From assembly GCA_016291665.1 (NCBI GenBank), contig JAEEYE010000005.1:49479-113478 (forward strand): a DNA stretch of 64,000 nt. The letters are read 5' to 3'. The notes below the pieces were generated by a model. It was not told the origin of the DNA. It was given only the letters and a program-made list of their open reading frames with translations, and did not search any database. The DNA is from Oxalobacter sp. GTDB taxonomy: Bacteria > Pseudomonadota > Gammaproteobacteria > Burkholderiales > Burkholderiaceae_D. Within the stretch, counting starts at the first letter, position 1. Each line of letters opens with the position of its first letter. Made by a program: the position numbers and the translations under genes. Of the stretch, positions 1 through 11,285 are shown piece after piece.

Positions 1-11
1 CTGCTTGGGAG

Positions 12-1136
12 ATGATCCGTTTTTCCGTGAACATCATGCGAGGTTGCTTTGGGGGGTGTACTTTCTGCTCGATTACCGAGCATGAGGGACGGATTATCCA
101 GAGTCGTTCTGAAGATTCCATCATCCGTGAAATTGAAGAAATCCGAGATAAAGTCGACGGGTTTACTGGGTTTATTTCTGATCTGGGAGGACCAACAGCC
201 AATATGTACCGTTTGGGATGCAAGAATCCCAAAGTGCAGGCAGTCTGCCGCCGATTGTCATGCGTTTATCCTTCAATATGTAAGAATTTAAATACTGATC
301 ATGAACCACTGATTCATTTGTATCGTCGAGCGCGGGCGGTTCCTGGGGTGAAACGGATTTTCATTGGGTCAGGCGTACGGTATGACTTGGCGGTGTGTTC
401 GCCAGAATATGTCCGCGAGTTGGTGACCCATCATGTAGGAGGGTTGTTGAAGATTGCACCTGAGCATACCGAACCCAATGTACTCTCAAAGATGATGAAA
501 CCTGGCATTGGTACATACGATGCCTTTAAGCGCTTGTTTGACAAGTATTCTCGTGAGGCAGGCAAGGAACAGTACTTGGTACCGTATTTCATTGCAGCAC
601 ATCCTGGCGCGACCGATGAAGATATGCTGAATTTGGCACTGTGGCTTAAGCAGCATGATTTCAGACCAGACCAGGTGCAGACATTTATGCCGACCCCAAT
701 GGCTTTGGCATCTACGATGTACTACTCGGAACGCAATCCGCTGGAGCCTGTGTCTTACGATTCAGAAAGGGTCGAGACGGCTCGGAAAGGACAGGTGCGT
801 CGTTTGCATAAGGCTTTTTTACGCTACCACGATCCTGAGAATTGGCAATTATTGCGGACGTGGTTGCGCCAGCACGGTCATAGTAACCTGATTGGTACCG
901 GGCCGGATGCGTTGATACCACCTTGGAAGTCTGCGCCAGCTAAAGGACCTCGGTTTCCGGCTGGCAAGCCAGCTTTAGGAAAGAGCCAGATAAAAACGTC
1001 GTCAACTAAAACAGGTAAGTCCTTTGACCAGTCTCGTAAGTCTGGAAGGCGAGGGACTGGTCGTAGTGATGAACTGACGCAACGTGATCCTCGGGCTATT
1101 CGTAAAGGGAGTGTTTCACTGAAAGGGCGTCGATAA
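12..1136 (+). CDS. YgiQ family radical SAM protein, C-terminal part (gene is cut by the window edge)
   Basis: ORF contains [10 protein letters not shown] radical-SAM cysteine motif, and [40 protein letters not shown] typical of YgiQ/DUF3362; the N-terminus is presumably upstream of the window. Confidence 0.85.
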   Translation: MIRFSVNIMRGCFGGCTFCSITEHEGRIIQSRSEDSIIREIEEIRDKVDGFTGFISDLGGPTANMYRLGCKNPKVQAVCRRLSCVYPSICKNLNTDHEPLIHLYRRARAVPGVKRIFIGSGVRYDLAVCSPEYVRELVTHHVGGLLKIAPEHTEPNVLSKMMKPGIGTYDAFKRLFDKYSREAGKEQYLVPYFIAAHPGATDEDMLNLALWLKQHDFRPDQVQTFMPTPMALASTMYYSERNPLEPVSYDSERVETARKGQVRRLHKAFLRYHDPENWQLLRTWLRQHGHSNLIGTGPDALIPPWKSAPAKGPRFPAGKPALGKSQIKTSSTKTGKSFDQSRKSGRRGTGRSDELTQRDPRAIRKGSVSLKGRR

Positions 1137-1253
1137 CGGAAGTTTGGCTATGTCCTTGCATTTCAGCCTGGAATTTTTGCGTTTTTGGGTTTATCTTGCA
1201 AAGGCTTTTCTTTAAGATTAGGGGCAGTGCTTAGCGGTCTGAGAAAGATCGTT

Positions 1254-4200
1254 ATGCAGGACGCCAAAAAGGAAGGACGGAAAGCGATGGAGAATCAGAA
1301 TCAAGTTCCAACGGAGGGTTCCCCAGAAGAACCGGAAAAAAAACCGGACTTTGTTAGTAGGGCCAAAGAGGCGCTTCGTCGGCGTTGGGTCAAATGGACA
1401 GCTATCGGAATCGGTGGCTTCATCGTTTTTTGGTGTGTGTTTGGTTTTTTGGCGTTGCCAGGCATCATCAAATCTAAGGCACAGGATTTTGTCGCAGAAA
1501 AGTTCCATCGGACAATCGACTTTAAGGATGTGTCCTTCAATCCGTTGACATTGACCCTCACGATGGAGGGATTGCATCTTTCAGAGCCCAATAGTAAGGA
1601 AGATTTTGTTTCTTTTGACAGGTTGATGGTCAATCTGTCTTCTGAATCCATTTTCCGCTTGGCACCCGTCATTGAAGAGCTTGAACTGGAAAAACCGGTT
1701 GTCCATTTAATCCGAACCGAAAAGAACCATTACAACTTCGATGACTTCATTGCGTTCGCCTTAAAACCAGAAAAGGATAAGAAACCAACTTATTTCTCAG
1801 TTAATAATATCCAGATTAAGAACGGTACGATTACTTTTGATGATCGGCCAAAAGGAAAGGATCATGTCATTGATACCTTGAACCTATCTATCCCATTTAT
1901 CTCAAATATTCCATCCAAGGTCGATATCTTTGTTGACCTTGCATTGAGTGCTAATGTGAACCACGAGAAGTTTGAATTAGGGGGTAAGGCGCGAGCGTTC
2001 TCAAAAGACAAGGATGGTAATGTTCATATCAAGCTTGAAGCTTTGAAACTCCTTTCTTACATGGAGTATGTGCCGTTTAAGACAAACTTCAACCTGAAAG
2101 ACGGTAGGCTTGATACTGACCTGAAAGTGAGCTTTATCAAACCAGAAACAGGCGACATGGGGCTGACGGTCAGTGGTGATTTTGTATTGAATTCCCTTCT
2201 TGTCACTGAATTAAACGGTAAACCGGCAGTTAATTTGCCTCGTTTTGCTGTCACTCTGGATAAGAGCGATGTGTTGGCAGGCAACATCAACATTACAGAG
2301 ATTGCATTAAAGCAGCCTCAAATCAATTTGGGACGAAATACGGCCGGCCAATGGAATCTGGAACAGATGGCACAGCTGACACCGATTGCTGATGCAAATA
2401 GTGGTTATGATCCGGTTATTCCGAAGGATCCTGATGCCCAGGTAACACCAGCAACGGAGGAGACGGCGTTGGCTTCGGAGGATTCTTCTTCCAGTGCGTT
2501 GGTTATTGGTTTGAAGAAATTGGCCATTGAAGAAGGTGTGATTAAAGTCGATGATGGTTTGAAGCAGGTACCATCTGATTTTGTGCTGAAGAATTTTGGG
2601 CTCCAGATTGACGATGTGACGGTCAATTTGAGTGAAAAGAATGCGACAGTTGGTAATGTTTTTTCAGAAGGTGCCCGCATCCAGTTTGCAATGAAATTGT
2701 TGCCTTCTGCAAAAAACGTCCAGCAGAAAGCTAAGACGGTTGTTCGTCAGGCGGCTGCTCAAGCAGCAGGGGGGAGCTTCGGATTTTTGGTTGATCGGAT
2801 TGAACTGAAGAATTGGGGCATTACCTTTCAGAACACGTTGGTGGGTAAGAAAGTCACAACCCAGGTGGATAACCTGAATGTTACCGTAGAGAAACTCTCC
2901 AGTGACTTCACAAAACCAGCGCCGGTGACAGTGAGCGCTAAGGTTAATAAGCGTGGTTCGTTGGACGTCAAGGGTACCGTGGCTCCATCGCCGCTTAAGG
3001 CTGATGTGAACCTGAACATCAAGGATGTGGATATCACTTTCATCCAGCCATTTATTGATGAAAAGGTCAATATGGCGTTAAGGCGTGCAGACCTGTCAGT
3101 GCAGGGGCGTGCACAGGTATCCAAGATGGGAGATAGCCTGAAAGGGACTTTTGCTGGTAATGCCGCAATCAACCGGCTGGTTACCATTGACCAGATGACG
3201 AAGGAACCGTTCGTCGATTGGAATGTCTTGAAGTTGCAAGGTATCAAGGCCAACTTGGAACCACTGAATGTCGTGGTCGATCATGTAATGCTGGATCAGT
3301 TCTTTGCTCGTGTCATTCTGCGTGAAAACGGGGTGCTGAACATCCATGACATCTTAAGGAGTAAAGCAGGCGGTCGTCGTAGTCTGACCAGAAGTGACGA
3401 AGGCTTGCCGTTTGATAAGGCAGAAGAGGGTGTCAAACCATCTGAAGGTACTCCGCAACCTGAAGCACAGAGTGCAGAAGTTGCTCAGGCTGATGCTGAA
3501 AAACCAGTTGCTGAGGATGCAACCAAGACGCCGCCGATTTCGGCCTTAGGCGCAAAAGAGCCGCATGATGTGGCGCCGGACGAAGTCGCACCAGAAGAGA
3601 CCACCACCTTTGCTCCAGCGCAGGATGAACCTCCTCCTAACTACTCACTAGCTGTACGGAAGTTCACGTTGACTAATGGTCGAGTACGCTTTACCGATAA
3701 CTTCATCCGTCCGCATTACACTGCAAATCTGATGAATTTAAACGGTAAGGTAGAACATATTTCCACGAGTCCGGATACACGCTCGCATATTGAAATCCAT
3801 GGTAAGGTCAATGGGGCACCACTGAAAATCACAGGTGCAGCCAACTTGTTAAGTCAGAAGCTTTCGCTGGATATCAAGGCGTCTGTCAAGGGGATGGAAC
3901 TTTCGCAATTCAGTTCTTACTCGGGTAAGTATATTGGATATGGCATTGCTAAAGGGAAGCTCTCCTTTGACGTGGCTTATAAGATTGAAGACCGTAAGCT
4001 TAAAGCAGAAAACCAGTTAATTTTGGATCAGCTGACTTTGGGTAAAGAAGTTGAAAGTCCTGATGCTCTCAAACTACCTGTGCGCTTAGCGTTGGCGTTG
4101 CTTAAAGACCGTAATGGCGTTATTGACCTGAACCTTCCGATTGGCGGATCACTGGATGACCCGCAATTCTCAATAGGCGGTATTGTCATCAAGGTGATTG

Positions 4201-4808
4201 TCAATGTTTTGACGAAGGCAGTGACAGCGCCATTTAACCTGTTGGCTTCACTCATTGGTGGTAGCGATGTCGAGCTCTCGTACTTGCCATTTGATCCAGG
4301 CGTTTCGTCCATTACCGATAAGGAGACGAAGGTACTGGAATCTTTGACGAAAGCCTTGAATGAACGGCCTGCTCTGCAACTTGAGATTACCGGTAAATAT
4401 GATCCTGAAGTCGATGCTATCGGATTAGGCAAACAGCGCATCCTCCGAAAGATGCGTGAAATGAAGCGCAAAGAAACGGGCTTACCTGAAACAGAGAAGG
4501 TCAGCATCAGCGATTCTGAATATGCCGATAAACTTAAGCAGATTTACAAGAGTGAGAAATTCGACAAACCGTCCAATTGGATAGGTATGGATAAATCTTT
4601 GCCAACCGCCGAGATGGAACAGTTGCTTTCCAAGCATTATGCGAAGTCGGTTACTGAAGATGACCTTTTGAAGCTGGCCAATCGCCGTGGGCTGGTTGTT
4701 AAGGAATGGTTGCTTGAAAAAGGCAAGATTCCTGATGGTCGGTTGTATGTCCTCCAGAGTGAAAAGGGCACAGGTGGCGCTAACAAGGTTGACTTCTCGT
4801 TGCGCTGA
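1254..4808 (+). CDS. Large DUF748/AsmA-like membrane-anchored protein
   Basis: About 1180 aa, N-terminal TM helix (WTAIGIGGFIVFWCVFGFLALPGII), AsmA-like repeats, acidic Pro/Glu-rich linker; start could be 1254 or 1287 (ORF track extends to 1185). Confidence 0.75.
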   Translation: MQDAKKEGRKAMENQNQVPTEGSPEEPEKKPDFVSRAKEALRRRWVKWTAIGIGGFIVFWCVFGFLALPGIIKSKAQDFVAEKFHRTIDFKDVSFNPLTLTLTMEGLHLSEPNSKEDFVSFDRLMVNLSSESIFRLAPVIEELELEKPVVHLIRTEKNHYNFDDFIAFALKPEKDKKPTYFSVNNIQIKNGTITFDDRPKGKDHVIDTLNLSIPFISNIPSKVDIFVDLALSANVNHEKFELGGKARAFSKDKDGNVHIKLEALKLLSYMEYVPFKTNFNLKDGRLDTDLKVSFIKPETGDMGLTVSGDFVLNSLLVTELNGKPAVNLPRFAVTLDKSDVLAGNINITEIALKQPQINLGRNTAGQWNLEQMAQLTPIADANSGYDPVIPKDPDAQVTPATEETALASEDSSSSALVIGLKKLAIEEGVIKVDDGLKQVPSDFVLKNFGLQIDDVTVNLSEKNATVGNVFSEGARIQFAMKLLPSAKNVQQKAKTVVRQAAAQAAGGSFGFLVDRIELKNWGITFQNTLVGKKVTTQVDNLNVTVEKLSSDFTKPAPVTVSAKVNKRGSLDVKGTVAPSPLKADVNLNIKDVDITFIQPFIDEKVNMALRRADLSVQGRAQVSKMGDSLKGTFAGNAAINRLVTIDQMTKEPFVDWNVLKLQGIKANLEPLNVVVDHVMLDQFFARVILRENGVLNIHDILRSKAGGRRSLTRSDEGLPFDKAEEGVKPSEGTPQPEAQSAEVAQADAEKPVAEDATKTPPISALGAKEPHDVAPDEVAPEETTTFAPAQDEPPPNYSLAVRKFTLTNGRVRFTDNFIRPHYTANLMNLNGKVEHISTSPDTRSHIEIHGKVNGAPLKITGAANLLSQKLSLDIKASVKGMELSQFSSYSGKYIGYGIAKGKLSFDVAYKIEDRKLKAENQLILDQLTLGKEVESPDALKLPVRLALALLKDRNGVIDLNLPIGGSLDDPQFSIGGIVIKVIVNVLTKAVTAPFNLLASLIGGSDVELSYLPFDPGVSSITDKETKVLESLTKALNERPALQLEITGKYDPEVDAIGLGKQRILRKMREMKRKETGLPETEKVSISDSEYADKLKQIYKSEKFDKPSNWIGMDKSLPTAEMEQLLSKHYAKSVTEDDLLKLANRRGLVVKEWLLEKGKIPDGRLYVLQSEKGTGGANKVDFSLR

Positions 4809-4875
4809 TTGAGAAGTTTTTTACCCAGAGAGACGCCATGGGTTACCTCAGGCGTTTCTTCTGGGGGGCAGGAGA

Positions 4876-5595
4876 TTACTTTTTCCGGAATACGAGATCC
4901 CAGACACCATGCCCTAGGCGCAGTCCCCGCTTTTCAAATTTGGTGACTGGGCGGTAGTCAGGACGTGGAGCGTAGCCGTTTGCTGTGTTTTCAAGCTGGG
5001 GTTCTGCGTTCAAGACGTCGAGCATCTGTTCGGCGTAGTTTTCCCAGTCGGTTGCACAATGTAGGTAAGCGCCGGGTTTGAGTTTTGTGCAGAGGAACTG
5101 TACGAATGGGGGTTGGATTAACCGGCGTTTCTGATGCCTTGCTTTGTGCCATGGGTCTGGAAAGAAAACATGAACACCAGCTAAGGAATTGTCTGGAATC
5201 ATGTTTTCCAAAACCTCGACGGCATCGTGCTGGATAATCCGGATGTTCTTGAGTCCTTTTTCGCCAATTAACTTTAAGAGTGCTCCAACCCCTGGAGTGT
5301 GTACTTCTACTCCTATGAAGTTGAGATGTGGGAGTGCTTCTGCAATAGTTGCGGTTGTTTCTCCCATACCAAAGCCGATTTCAAAGATGGTATCTGCCTG
5401 CCTGTCAAAGAGGGTGAGGTAGTCCAACTGTTTTTTTTCATATGGGACGCAAAAGCTGGGCCCCAATTCTTGGATGGCTCGTTCTTGTCCAGATGAAACG
5501 CGCCCCGTGCGGGTGACAAAACTGCGGATGCGGTGGACTTCTGGGTCATAGAACAAGGTTTTCCCGGCTTTGTTGGTCTGTAGCTGATCGGACAT
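4876..5595 (-). CDS. trmB: tRNA (guanine-N7-)-methyltransferase
   Basis: [38 protein letters not shown] and [21 protein letters not shown] motifs; the ORF-track extension to 5736 runs through a tRNA gene, so the start is placed at MSDQLQ (5595). Confidence 0.93.
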   Translation of the reverse strand: MSDQLQTNKAGKTLFYDPEVHRIRSFVTRTGRVSSGQERAIQELGPSFCVPYEKKQLDYLTLFDRQADTIFEIGFGMGETTATIAEALPHLNFIGVEVHTPGVGALLKLIGEKGLKNIRIIQHDAVEVLENMIPDNSLAGVHVFFPDPWHKARHQKRRLIQPPFVQFLCTKLKPGAYLHCATDWENYAEQMLDVLNAEPQLENTANGYAPRPDYRPVTKFEKRGLRLGHGVWDLVFRKK

Positions 5596-5618
5596 AGCTT
5601 TGGCAGGATGTAGATAAT

Positions 5619-5640
5619 AAAAAACCCGCCTGAAGCGGGT
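5619..5640 (-). terminator. Intrinsic terminator downstream of tRNA-Leu
   Basis: Minus strand ACCCGCTTCAGGCGGGTTTTTTA: GC stem-loop followed by U-tract. Confidence 0.8.
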
Positions 5641-5657
5641 CAATTCTGCGGATTTTT

Positions 5658-5742
5658 TGGTGCCCACGGAGGGATTTGAACCCCCACACCTCGCGGCACA
5701 TGGACCTGAACCATGCGCGTCTACCAATTCCGCCACGTGGGC
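5658..5742 (-). tRNA. tRNA-Leu (anticodon CAG), CCA encoded
   Basis: Minus strand GCCCACGTGGCGGAATTGGTAGACGCGCATGGTTCAGGTCCATG...GGTTCAAATCCCTCCGTGGGCACCA; 5-bp anticodon stem CATGG/CCATG with loop TTCAGGT. Confidence 0.95.
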
Positions 5743-5888
5743 TTTCCGATTTCAGTGCAAGCACCGAAAGAGACGCTCATTATAATGGTCTTTTAGAGTT
5801 TGTCAAATCTCTTGCAGAAACTGTGAAAAAAAAGCATCATGTTGCTGTTATTGGATAATCCTTTCCTTTTGCTGCTAGCGGAGCCCAT

Positions 5889-8189
5889 ATGATGAAACAG
5901 TATGCCTATCCCATTCCCAGCCGCGCCGAAATCCTTGAAACACTTTATGGGGCAACGCGGGGGTATGGTGTTAAAAGGCTTGCCAAAGAACTGCATGTTA
6001 AGACAACAGAGTTTACGGGCTTTTTAAAACGGTTGGATGCGATGGTGCGTGACGGGCAACTGACCCAGGATGCTAAGGGAGCCTATAAGGTCAATACGTC
6101 TGCTGAGTTTATCCCAGGGTACGTACAGGGGCATCCAGATGGCTATGGCTATTTAATCCGTGATGATGGTGAAGAGCCGGTTTACTTGAGTGAACGTGAA
6201 ATATTCAAGGTCATGCCGAATGACCGTGTGGATGTGCGTATTACGGGGTACGACAAGAAAGGGCGCCCAGAAGGTACCATTGTAATGGTCACGTCCCGAT
6301 CAACGACACATGTCGTTGGTCGGCTTTCTCGAGTTGGTGGAAGTTGGCAGGTCACGCCAGAAGATCAGCGTATTGCGCATGAAATTTTGTTGGAAGGCAA
6401 ACCAGGCAAAGCAAAGGAAGGGCAGTATGTCAATGTGGAGTTGACGGAACAGCCAACCCGTTATGGACCGCCCAAGGGAAAGATTGTTGAAGTTTTGGGC
6501 AATCGAGAAGATTCAGGTGTTGAAATCGAGATTGCTGTGCGTCGGTTCGGCTTGCCTTATCTCTTTTCGCCTGGTGCAACGCAGGAAGCAGATTCTTTGC
6601 CAGAAACGGTTTTACCGGAAGAGATTAAGGGGCGTATTGATCTGCGTGATATACCGTTGGTTACCATTGATGGGGAAGATGCGCGTGACTTTGATGATGC
6701 TGTTTTCTGTACACCGGTTACAGTCGATGGCTCTGAGGGATACCGTTTGATTGTTGCTATTGCCGATGTAAGCCATTACGTTAAACCAGGCTCATGTTTG
6801 GATGACGATGCACTTTCAAGGGCAACGTCTGCGTATTTTCCGCGGCGCGTCATACCGATGCTTCCTGAAAAACTCTCCAATGGTATCTGTTCATTGAATC
6901 CGGATGTTGACCGTCTCGTGATGGTTTGTGATGCCGTTGTCAATACAGAAGGTGATGTCACTGCTTACCAGTTTTATCCAGCGGTGATGCATTCGGCGGC
7001 TAGGTTGACCTATACCGAGGTCTATGCGATTTTGACCAACCCAGTTGGTGCGGAAGCTACCCAGCGCAAGGCTTTAGTGCCGCACCTAAATGACCTGTAT
7101 GCACTTTACAAGGTGTTGGAAAAGGGACGGAAGCGTCGCGGTGCGATTGACTTTGAAACGGTCGAAACGGAAATAATCTGCAATGAGGACGGTAAGATTG
7201 AAAAAATCTTGCCCAGGGAGCGCAATGATGCGCATAAACTCATTGAAGAGTGCATGCTTGTTGCTAATGTCTGTGCGGCACAGTTTGTCGAGCACCATCA
7301 ACGAATAGGGCTTTACCGTATCCATGCGAAACCCTCTTTAGAAAAACTTCAAAATGTCCGCGGTTATCTGGCTTTATCAGGCATTACGTTAGGCGGCGGC
7401 GAGTCGCCGATGCCGGCTGATTATGCAAAAGTCCTTGAGCAGGTCGCAGGACGGCCTGATGAAATGATTTTGCAGACGATGCTTTTGCGTTCTATGCAGC
7501 AAGCGGTGTATTCGCCGAGTAATATCGGGCATTTTGGCCTTGCATTTGACGCCTATATGCATTTTACCAGTCCCATTAGACGTTACCCAGATTTGTTAAC
7601 GCATCGGGTGATTAGGGCGATTCTGGCTGGAGAAAAATATGTGCCGAAGGGAATTGATCCTAAGAAACTCAACCTGGATGTTCCTGTAGCCATGCGCCAG
7701 CAGGTCTGGCAGCCTGCTGGGCTTGGGAAACGTTCCGGGAAACCAGACCGTGAACAGATGGTATGGGGAATGTTGGGGGTTCATTGTTCGGCTAATGAGC
7801 GCCGTGCGGATGAAGCGTCTCGTGATGTGGAACAGTGGCTGAAGTGCTGGTATATGCACGATAAGTTGGGTGAAGATTTTGATGGCATCATCTCAAGCGT
7901 GACAAGTTTTGGGATATTTGTCCAGTTGAAAGATTTTTATGTCGAAGGGCTGGTGCACGTCACTGACTTGGGGTCTGACTATTACCACTATAACGATGTC
8001 CGACGAGAATTGCGTGGAGAGGATAGTGATGTAACGTTTGGTTTAGGGGACAGCGTCAAGGTTCGGCTTGCTCGGGTTGATATGGATGCGCGCCAGATTG
8101 ACTTTGTTCTTATAGAAGCGCCGACGTCGCGTAAGCGTTCCAAAAGGGCGTCGAAAGGCAAGGGCGTATCTTCAGGGCAGTCTGAGTGA
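5889..8189 (+). CDS. rnr: Ribonuclease R
   Basis: RNB catalytic motif [57 protein letters not shown]-terminal S1 domain. Confidence 0.95.
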   Translation: MMKQYAYPIPSRAEILETLYGATRGYGVKRLAKELHVKTTEFTGFLKRLDAMVRDGQLTQDAKGAYKVNTSAEFIPGYVQGHPDGYGYLIRDDGEEPVYLSEREIFKVMPNDRVDVRITGYDKKGRPEGTIVMVTSRSTTHVVGRLSRVGGSWQVTPEDQRIAHEILLEGKPGKAKEGQYVNVELTEQPTRYGPPKGKIVEVLGNREDSGVEIEIAVRRFGLPYLFSPGATQEADSLPETVLPEEIKGRIDLRDIPLVTIDGEDARDFDDAVFCTPVTVDGSEGYRLIVAIADVSHYVKPGSCLDDDALSRATSAYFPRRVIPMLPEKLSNGICSLNPDVDRLVMVCDAVVNTEGDVTAYQFYPAVMHSAARLTYTEVYAILTNPVGAEATQRKALVPHLNDLYALYKVLEKGRKRRGAIDFETVETEIICNEDGKIEKILPRERNDAHKLIEECMLVANVCAAQFVEHHQRIGLYRIHAKPSLEKLQNVRGYLALSGITLGGGESPMPADYAKVLEQVAGRPDEMILQTMLLRSMQQAVYSPSNIGHFGLAFDAYMHFTSPIRRYPDLLTHRVIRAILAGEKYVPKGIDPKKLNLDVPVAMRQQVWQPAGLGKRSGKPDREQMVWGMLGVHCSANERRADEASRDVEQWLKCWYMHDKLGEDFDGIISSVTSFGIFVQLKDFYVEGLVHVTDLGSDYYHYNDVRRELRGEDSDVTFGLGDSVKVRLARVDMDARQIDFVLIEAPTSRKRSKRASKGKGVSSGQSE

Positions 8190-8197
8190 AGGAAATT

Positions 8198-8935
8198 ATG
8201 AAACATAAAGCAGTTTTTGGTTTTCATGCGGTCACTTCCCGGATCCGCCATGAGGCATCTTCGGTTGAGATGATTTATGTAGATGGTACACGTAATGACC
8301 GACGGATGCAGGATTTACTGGCGCTAGCAAAATCCTTTAGTGTACGCATCATTCAATCAGACAGTACGCGTCTGGATAAATTGTGTGGAACACGGCGTCA
8401 TCAAGGCGTTGTGGCGATGGCTGAACCTTTGTCTTTGGCTAGGAACCTAGATGAATTGCTCGATGCCATTTCAGGGACACCTTTATTGTTAGTGTTGGAT
8501 GGCATTACGGATCCCCATAATTTGGGGGCGTGTCTCCGTGTTGCCGACAGTGTGGGCGCACATGCAGTGATTGCGCCAAAAGACCGCTCAGTTGGTATCA
8601 ATGCAACAGTTGAGAAAGTGGCCAGTGGAGCTGCGCAGACTGTTCCTTATATTCCAGTGACGAACTTAGCTCGAGCGTTGCGTCAGTTGAAAGAACGTGG
8701 TATCTGGGTTGTTGGGACGTCGGATGCTGCGACTAAAAGTCTCTACGATGTTGACTATACGGTGCCGACTGCCTTTGTGATGGGGGCTGAAGGATCTGGC
8801 ATGCGGCGTTTGACCCAGGAAGTGTGCGATGAATTGGTGGTCATCCCGATGATGGGGAGTGTTGAGAGTCTTAATATCTCGGTTGCATCGGGTGTTTGCC
8901 TCTACGAGGCAAGGCGTCAGCGGTTAAAGGGCTAG
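8198..8935 (+). CDS. rlmB: 23S rRNA (guanosine-2'-O-)-methyltransferase, SpoU family
   Basis: [27 protein letters not shown] and [38 protein letters not shown] SpoU motifs; start chosen at ATG after GAAGGAAATT rather than upstream GTG 8186. Confidence 0.93.
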   Translation: MKHKAVFGFHAVTSRIRHEASSVEMIYVDGTRNDRRMQDLLALAKSFSVRIIQSDSTRLDKLCGTRRHQGVVAMAEPLSLARNLDELLDAISGTPLLLVLDGITDPHNLGACLRVADSVGAHAVIAPKDRSVGINATVEKVASGAAQTVPYIPVTNLARALRQLKERGIWVVGTSDAATKSLYDVDYTVPTAFVMGAEGSGMRRLTQEVCDELVVIPMMGSVESLNISVASGVCLYEARRQRLKG

Positions 8936-8941
8936 GTTCTA

Positions 8942-9784
8942 TTGTTGTCCGTGGAAAAGTGTTTTTTCGTGCAGGATTCTGCGGAAACGGTTATCATCAC
9001 GAACCATTATTTGATGCGCTTTTTCAAAATGGGCCGCTTCAGGGAAGAAATCAAAAGCATTATGGAACGCGATCCTGCTGCACGTAGCGGCTGGGAGATA
9101 GTGACGTGCTATCCAGGTTTCCAGGCATTGGCAGTCCATCGCTTGTCTCATTGGCTTTGGAACCATAAGTTAAAGTGGTTTTCCCGTTTTATTTCGCATT
9201 TAGCCCGTATTTTTACAGGTATTGAAATCCATCCGGCTGCTGTTATTGGCCGCCGGGTATTCATCGATCATGGTTGCGGTGTTGTGATTGGTGAGACGGC
9301 AGAAGTAGGAGATGACTGCACTATCTACCAAGGGGTCACGCTAGGTGGCACATCCCTGACTAAAGGGAAAAAGCGCCATCCGACTTTGGGTAATGGTGTT
9401 ATCTGTGGTGCTAATGCGCAGATTCTTGGCAGTTTTACGGTGGGTGATGGTGCAAAGGTTGGTTCTAATGCGGTTGTTGTCCGTGAGGTGCCTCCCGGTG
9501 CGACGGCAGTTGGCAACCCCGCCCGCATTATTCTAAAAGAAGACCCGAAAGATTCTGCTAAAGCGGATGCTGCAACTAGGCTCTTTAATTCTTATGGCAT
9601 TACGGCCAATGAGGATGATCCTCTGATTAAAGCATTGCATGGGTTGATCAACAACAATGCAGCGCAGGAGCGGCGTATCCAGCAATTGACCGATGCTTTG
9701 GAGAAGGCAGGTATTGCCGTTGAAGCGGCTGATGAAGAAGGTGGAACGCTCAGTACTGAGCAACTCAACCGCCTAATGGAGTGA
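8942..9784 (+). CDS. cysE: Serine O-acetyltransferase (start uncertain; may be around 9014-9029)
   Basis: Left-handed beta-helix hexapeptide region GIEIHPAAVIGRRVFIDHGCGVVIGETAEVGDDCTIYQGVTLGGTS. Confidence 0.92.
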   Translation: MLSVEKCFFVQDSAETVIITNHYLMRFFKMGRFREEIKSIMERDPAARSGWEIVTCYPGFQALAVHRLSHWLWNHKLKWFSRFISHLARIFTGIEIHPAAVIGRRVFIDHGCGVVIGETAEVGDDCTIYQGVTLGGTSLTKGKKRHPTLGNGVICGANAQILGSFTVGDGAKVGSNAVVVREVPPGATAVGNPARIILKEDPKDSAKADAATRLFNSYGITANEDDPLIKALHGLINNNAAQERRIQQLTDALEKAGIAVEAADEEGGTLSTEQLNRLME

Positions 9785-9786
9785 TG

Positions 9787-10548
9787 TCAGAGCGCGTGCC
9801 TTGTAATGGCACCGTCGGCAGCCACAGAAAGCCAGTCTCCTCGTGGCATTTTCGGGTCATCTAAATCCCAGTCAGACAGTACAATCCGGCGTTTGATGCC
9901 ATCGGGCATTTCAATGGGGTGTTCGCCAGGGCGGTGCGTATGACCGTGGATTAAGACATCAGCATTTGTTTTCCTGAAAAGGTCTTTGACTGCATCTAGG
10001 TTCACATCCATGATTTTGGCAGACTTGGTCATTTTGCTTTTTGCGCTGTCCTTTCTGGCATTGGTGGCAATAGACTTTCGCTTTGAGAGAGGAACCAAAA
10101 GGAAGAAAAAGCGCCAGATGGGGTTTCTGACCTTGGCGCGGAATTTCATGTAGGCTTCATCGTCTGTGCACAGGGCGTCGCCGTGTGAAAAGGCAATCCG
10201 GGTGTTACCAGCAGTGAAGAGGCCGGGTTCTTCCAAGGCTGTGGCGCCGGTTGCTTTTAAGAATTTTTTACCAGTGAGGAAATCGCGGTTTCCACAGAGC
10301 CAATAAACGGCAGTACCACTGTCAGCTACTGCTTTGATGGCGTTGACGATACGCAACAAGTAGGCATCACCAGCCATAGCATCGTCGCCAACCCAGTATT
10401 GGAAAAGGTCGCCTAAGATATAAAGCCGTTCAGTTTGCCGGGCTTCATTTTCCAAGAAAGAAAGGAAAGCCCGCGTCGTTTCAGGTAGTTCTTCAGACAA
10501 ATGCAGGTCTGATAGGAAAACTGCTTTGAAACGGGCAGGCGCATCCAT
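9787..10548 (-). CDS. lpxH: UDP-2,3-diacylglucosamine diphosphatase
   Basis: Calcineurin-like metallophosphoesterase: FLSDLHLSE, LGDLFQYWVGDD, LCGNRDFL, ADVLIHGHTHRPGEH. Confidence 0.92.
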   Translation of the reverse strand: MDAPARFKAVFLSDLHLSEELPETTRAFLSFLENEARQTERLYILGDLFQYWVGDDAMAGDAYLLRIVNAIKAVADSGTAVYWLCGNRDFLTGKKFLKATGATALEEPGLFTAGNTRIAFSHGDALCTDDEAYMKFRAKVRNPIWRFFFLLVPLSKRKSIATNARKDSAKSKMTKSAKIMDVNLDAVKDLFRKTNADVLIHGHTHRPGEHPIEMPDGIKRRIVLSDWDLDDPKMPRGDWLSVAADGAITRHAL

Positions 10549-10572
10549 AGCAAAAAGTTGTTTGGTATCTGG

Positions 10573-11064
10573 TCAGACTTCTTCTGCGGATTCAATAATG
10601 ACGCTTTCCAGAGGGACGTCTTGATGGCCGGTTGGGTGGAAGATTGTCCTGACACCTTTGATTTTGTCGACAACGTCCATGCCTTCCGTGACTTTGCCAA
10701 AGACACAATAACCCCAGCCGTCTTGGCCTGGATAGTCAAGGAAATCATTGTTGGCAACATTGATGTAGAACTGTGCTGTGGCGGAGTGTGGGTCGCTGGT
10801 GCGTGCCATTGCAATGGAATACCGCTTGTTGGAAAGCCCGTTCTTGGCTTCATTTTCAATCGGTGCATTGGTGCGTTTCTGGTTCATCGCTTGGTCGAAA
10901 CCGCCACCTTGGATCATGAAGTTGTCGATGACGCGGTGGAAGATGGTGCCGTTATAGAATCCGGAATTAACGTATTCCAAGAAGTTCTTGACGGTTTTAG
11001 GTGCTTTTTCTGCGTTGAGTTCGATCTTAATCTTGCCGAAATTGGTGTTTAAGATGACAGCCAT
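10573..11064 (-). CDS. ppiB: Peptidyl-prolyl cis-trans isomerase (cyclophilin)
   Basis: [16 protein letters not shown] and [18 protein letters not shown] cyclophilin motifs; start [10 protein letters not shown]. Confidence 0.93.
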   Translation of the reverse strand: MAVILNTNFGKIKIELNAEKAPKTVKNFLEYVNSGFYNGTIFHRVIDNFMIQGGGFDQAMNQKRTNAPIENEAKNGLSNKRYSIAMARTSDPHSATAQFYINVANNDFLDYPGQDGWGYCVFGKVTEGMDVVDKIKGVRTIFHPTGHQDVPLESVIIESAEEV

Positions 11065-11285
11065 GTTTTTCCTTGGTAAGTTGAGGGTCAAAGATAGAAG
11101 GGTACAGGCTTTAAGCTCCGTACCAAAAACGAATGCATTCTAGCAGACTCACGCACGCAATGATATTGCTAACAGGAACGGCCAGTTTCTTGATTGTGCG
11201 GTTATGTCGATAGCTCGCGTAAGGATATGAGGCAATCTGTTAAAATAGCTATTTGTACCTTAATTGAATCAGGTGACCAACCATT

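Noticed and set aside
4028-4507. 159-aa minus-strand ORF within the DUF748 gene
   Set aside because: Overlaps a long, well-supported gene; composition typical of an antisense shadow.
5595-5736. N-terminal extension of trmB in the ORF track ([19 protein letters not shown]...)
   Set aside because: It is translation of the tRNA-Leu gene and its terminator; true start is at MSDQLQ.
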